This document shows, piece after piece, positions 5,627 to 5,822 of a DNA stretch of 5,822 bases. Origin of the DNA: Treponema sp. (GTDB lineage Bacteria; Spirochaetota; Spirochaetia; Treponematales; Treponemataceae); assembly GCA_017453705.1 (NCBI GenBank), contig JAFTEK010000340.1, positions 1-5,822 of the forward strand. The letters are read 5' to 3'. Numbering within the stretch: the first letter of the stretch is position 1; every line of letters starts with the position of its first letter. The notes below the pieces were generated by a model that saw nothing but the letters and a program-made list of their open reading frames with translations, was not told the origin of the DNA and searched no databases. A program made the translations under genes and the position numbers.

Positions 5627-5822
5627 TTATTTTAGCCAGAGCTTGTCAAGCTCCGCGAAGCGTTTGGAAAGCCAGCTCCTCAGGTATTTTGCGGCCTCCG
5701 CCTGGTTCTTGCATGCCGCGGCAGCCTTGCACAGCTCTCCTGAGGCATCGTTCCTGGCACCTATGTTCTTCCACTTTTCCTGGTTGTGGGCAAAGTTATC
5801 GCTATATGCTGCACATGCGCTC
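5627..5822 (-). CDS. C-terminal end of an unidentified protein, possibly CotH-like
   Basis: An open minus-strand frame enters from the right edge and ends in TAA at 5629-5627, giving 64 residues. The end, AAKYLRSWLSKRFAELDKLW, together with the preceding NFAHNQEKWKNIG, resembles the C-terminus of CotH-type proteins, where a tryptophan segment is followed by a helix with a YLKxWLxKRxxWLD pattern. Three cysteines are present in the fragment. This identification is tentative because the conserved kinase-like core lies outside the window. The frame is supported by lack of stops, sensible codon usage and convergent layout with hairpins after its stop. Confidence 0.6.
   Translation of the reverse strand, partial: SACAAYSDNFAHNQEKWKNIGARNDASGELCKAAAACKNQAEAAKYLRSWLSKRFAELDKLWLK

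Noticed and set aside
1..5822. CRISPR arrays, tRNA, rRNA or phage genes
   Set aside because: No regularly spaced direct repeats, cloverleaf-like segments, rRNA motifs or phage protein signatures were found on reading both strands.

Overview
The window looks like chromosomal DNA of a spirochaete, most likely a Treponema-type host-associated species. The main support is the MurC sequence: its substrate-loop region (ETCEYQRHF, ESDHQDYY) and overall style match what I recall of treponemal MurC, and most of the window is near 50% GC. The genus is an inference from remembered family features, not from a search.

Layout. On the minus strand, reading from about 3050 down to 1, are three genes: a secreted single-PDZ-domain protein (3045-2338), the peptidoglycan ligase MurC (2306-762) and a YicC-family protein (765 to beyond the left edge). 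murC and yicC overlap by ATGA. murC has its own near-consensus promoter, whose -35 box sits on the stop codon of the PDZ gene and whose predicted start site falls at or within two bases of the murC ATG, suggesting a leaderless transcript. From 3046 to 3374 lies a divergent intergenic region with two imperfect hairpins, a small doubtful ORF and candidate promoters. On the plus strand follow a queuosine-precursor-transporter-like membrane protein (VUT/YhhQ family, 3375-4091), an unrecognised AT-rich gene overlapping its end (4075-4509), and a serine O-acetyltransferase (cysE/epsC type, 4618-5505) with a strong promoter of its own. Two hairpins (5531-5557 and 5574-5609) separate cysE from a convergent minus-strand gene, of which only the last 64 codons are inside the window (5822-5627). 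That gene may be the end of a CotH-like secreted protein.

How the genes relate. The minus-strand set couples a cell-envelope protein, a cytoplasmic peptidoglycan precursor enzyme and a YicC-type RNA-turnover factor. Only the murC-yicC overlap gives direct evidence of shared expression. The plus-strand genes are housekeeping import (queuosine salvage) and cysteine biosynthesis, separated by a gene of foreign-looking composition.

I found no CRISPR array, tRNA, rRNA, phage gene or recognisable transposase, and no convincing undescribed multi-gene system. The most unusual items are the predicted leaderless murC promoter, the 40% GC gene spliced onto the transporter's 3' end, the cluster of hairpins carrying a shared TIR-like word, and the inverted repeat around the cysE promoter and start codon.
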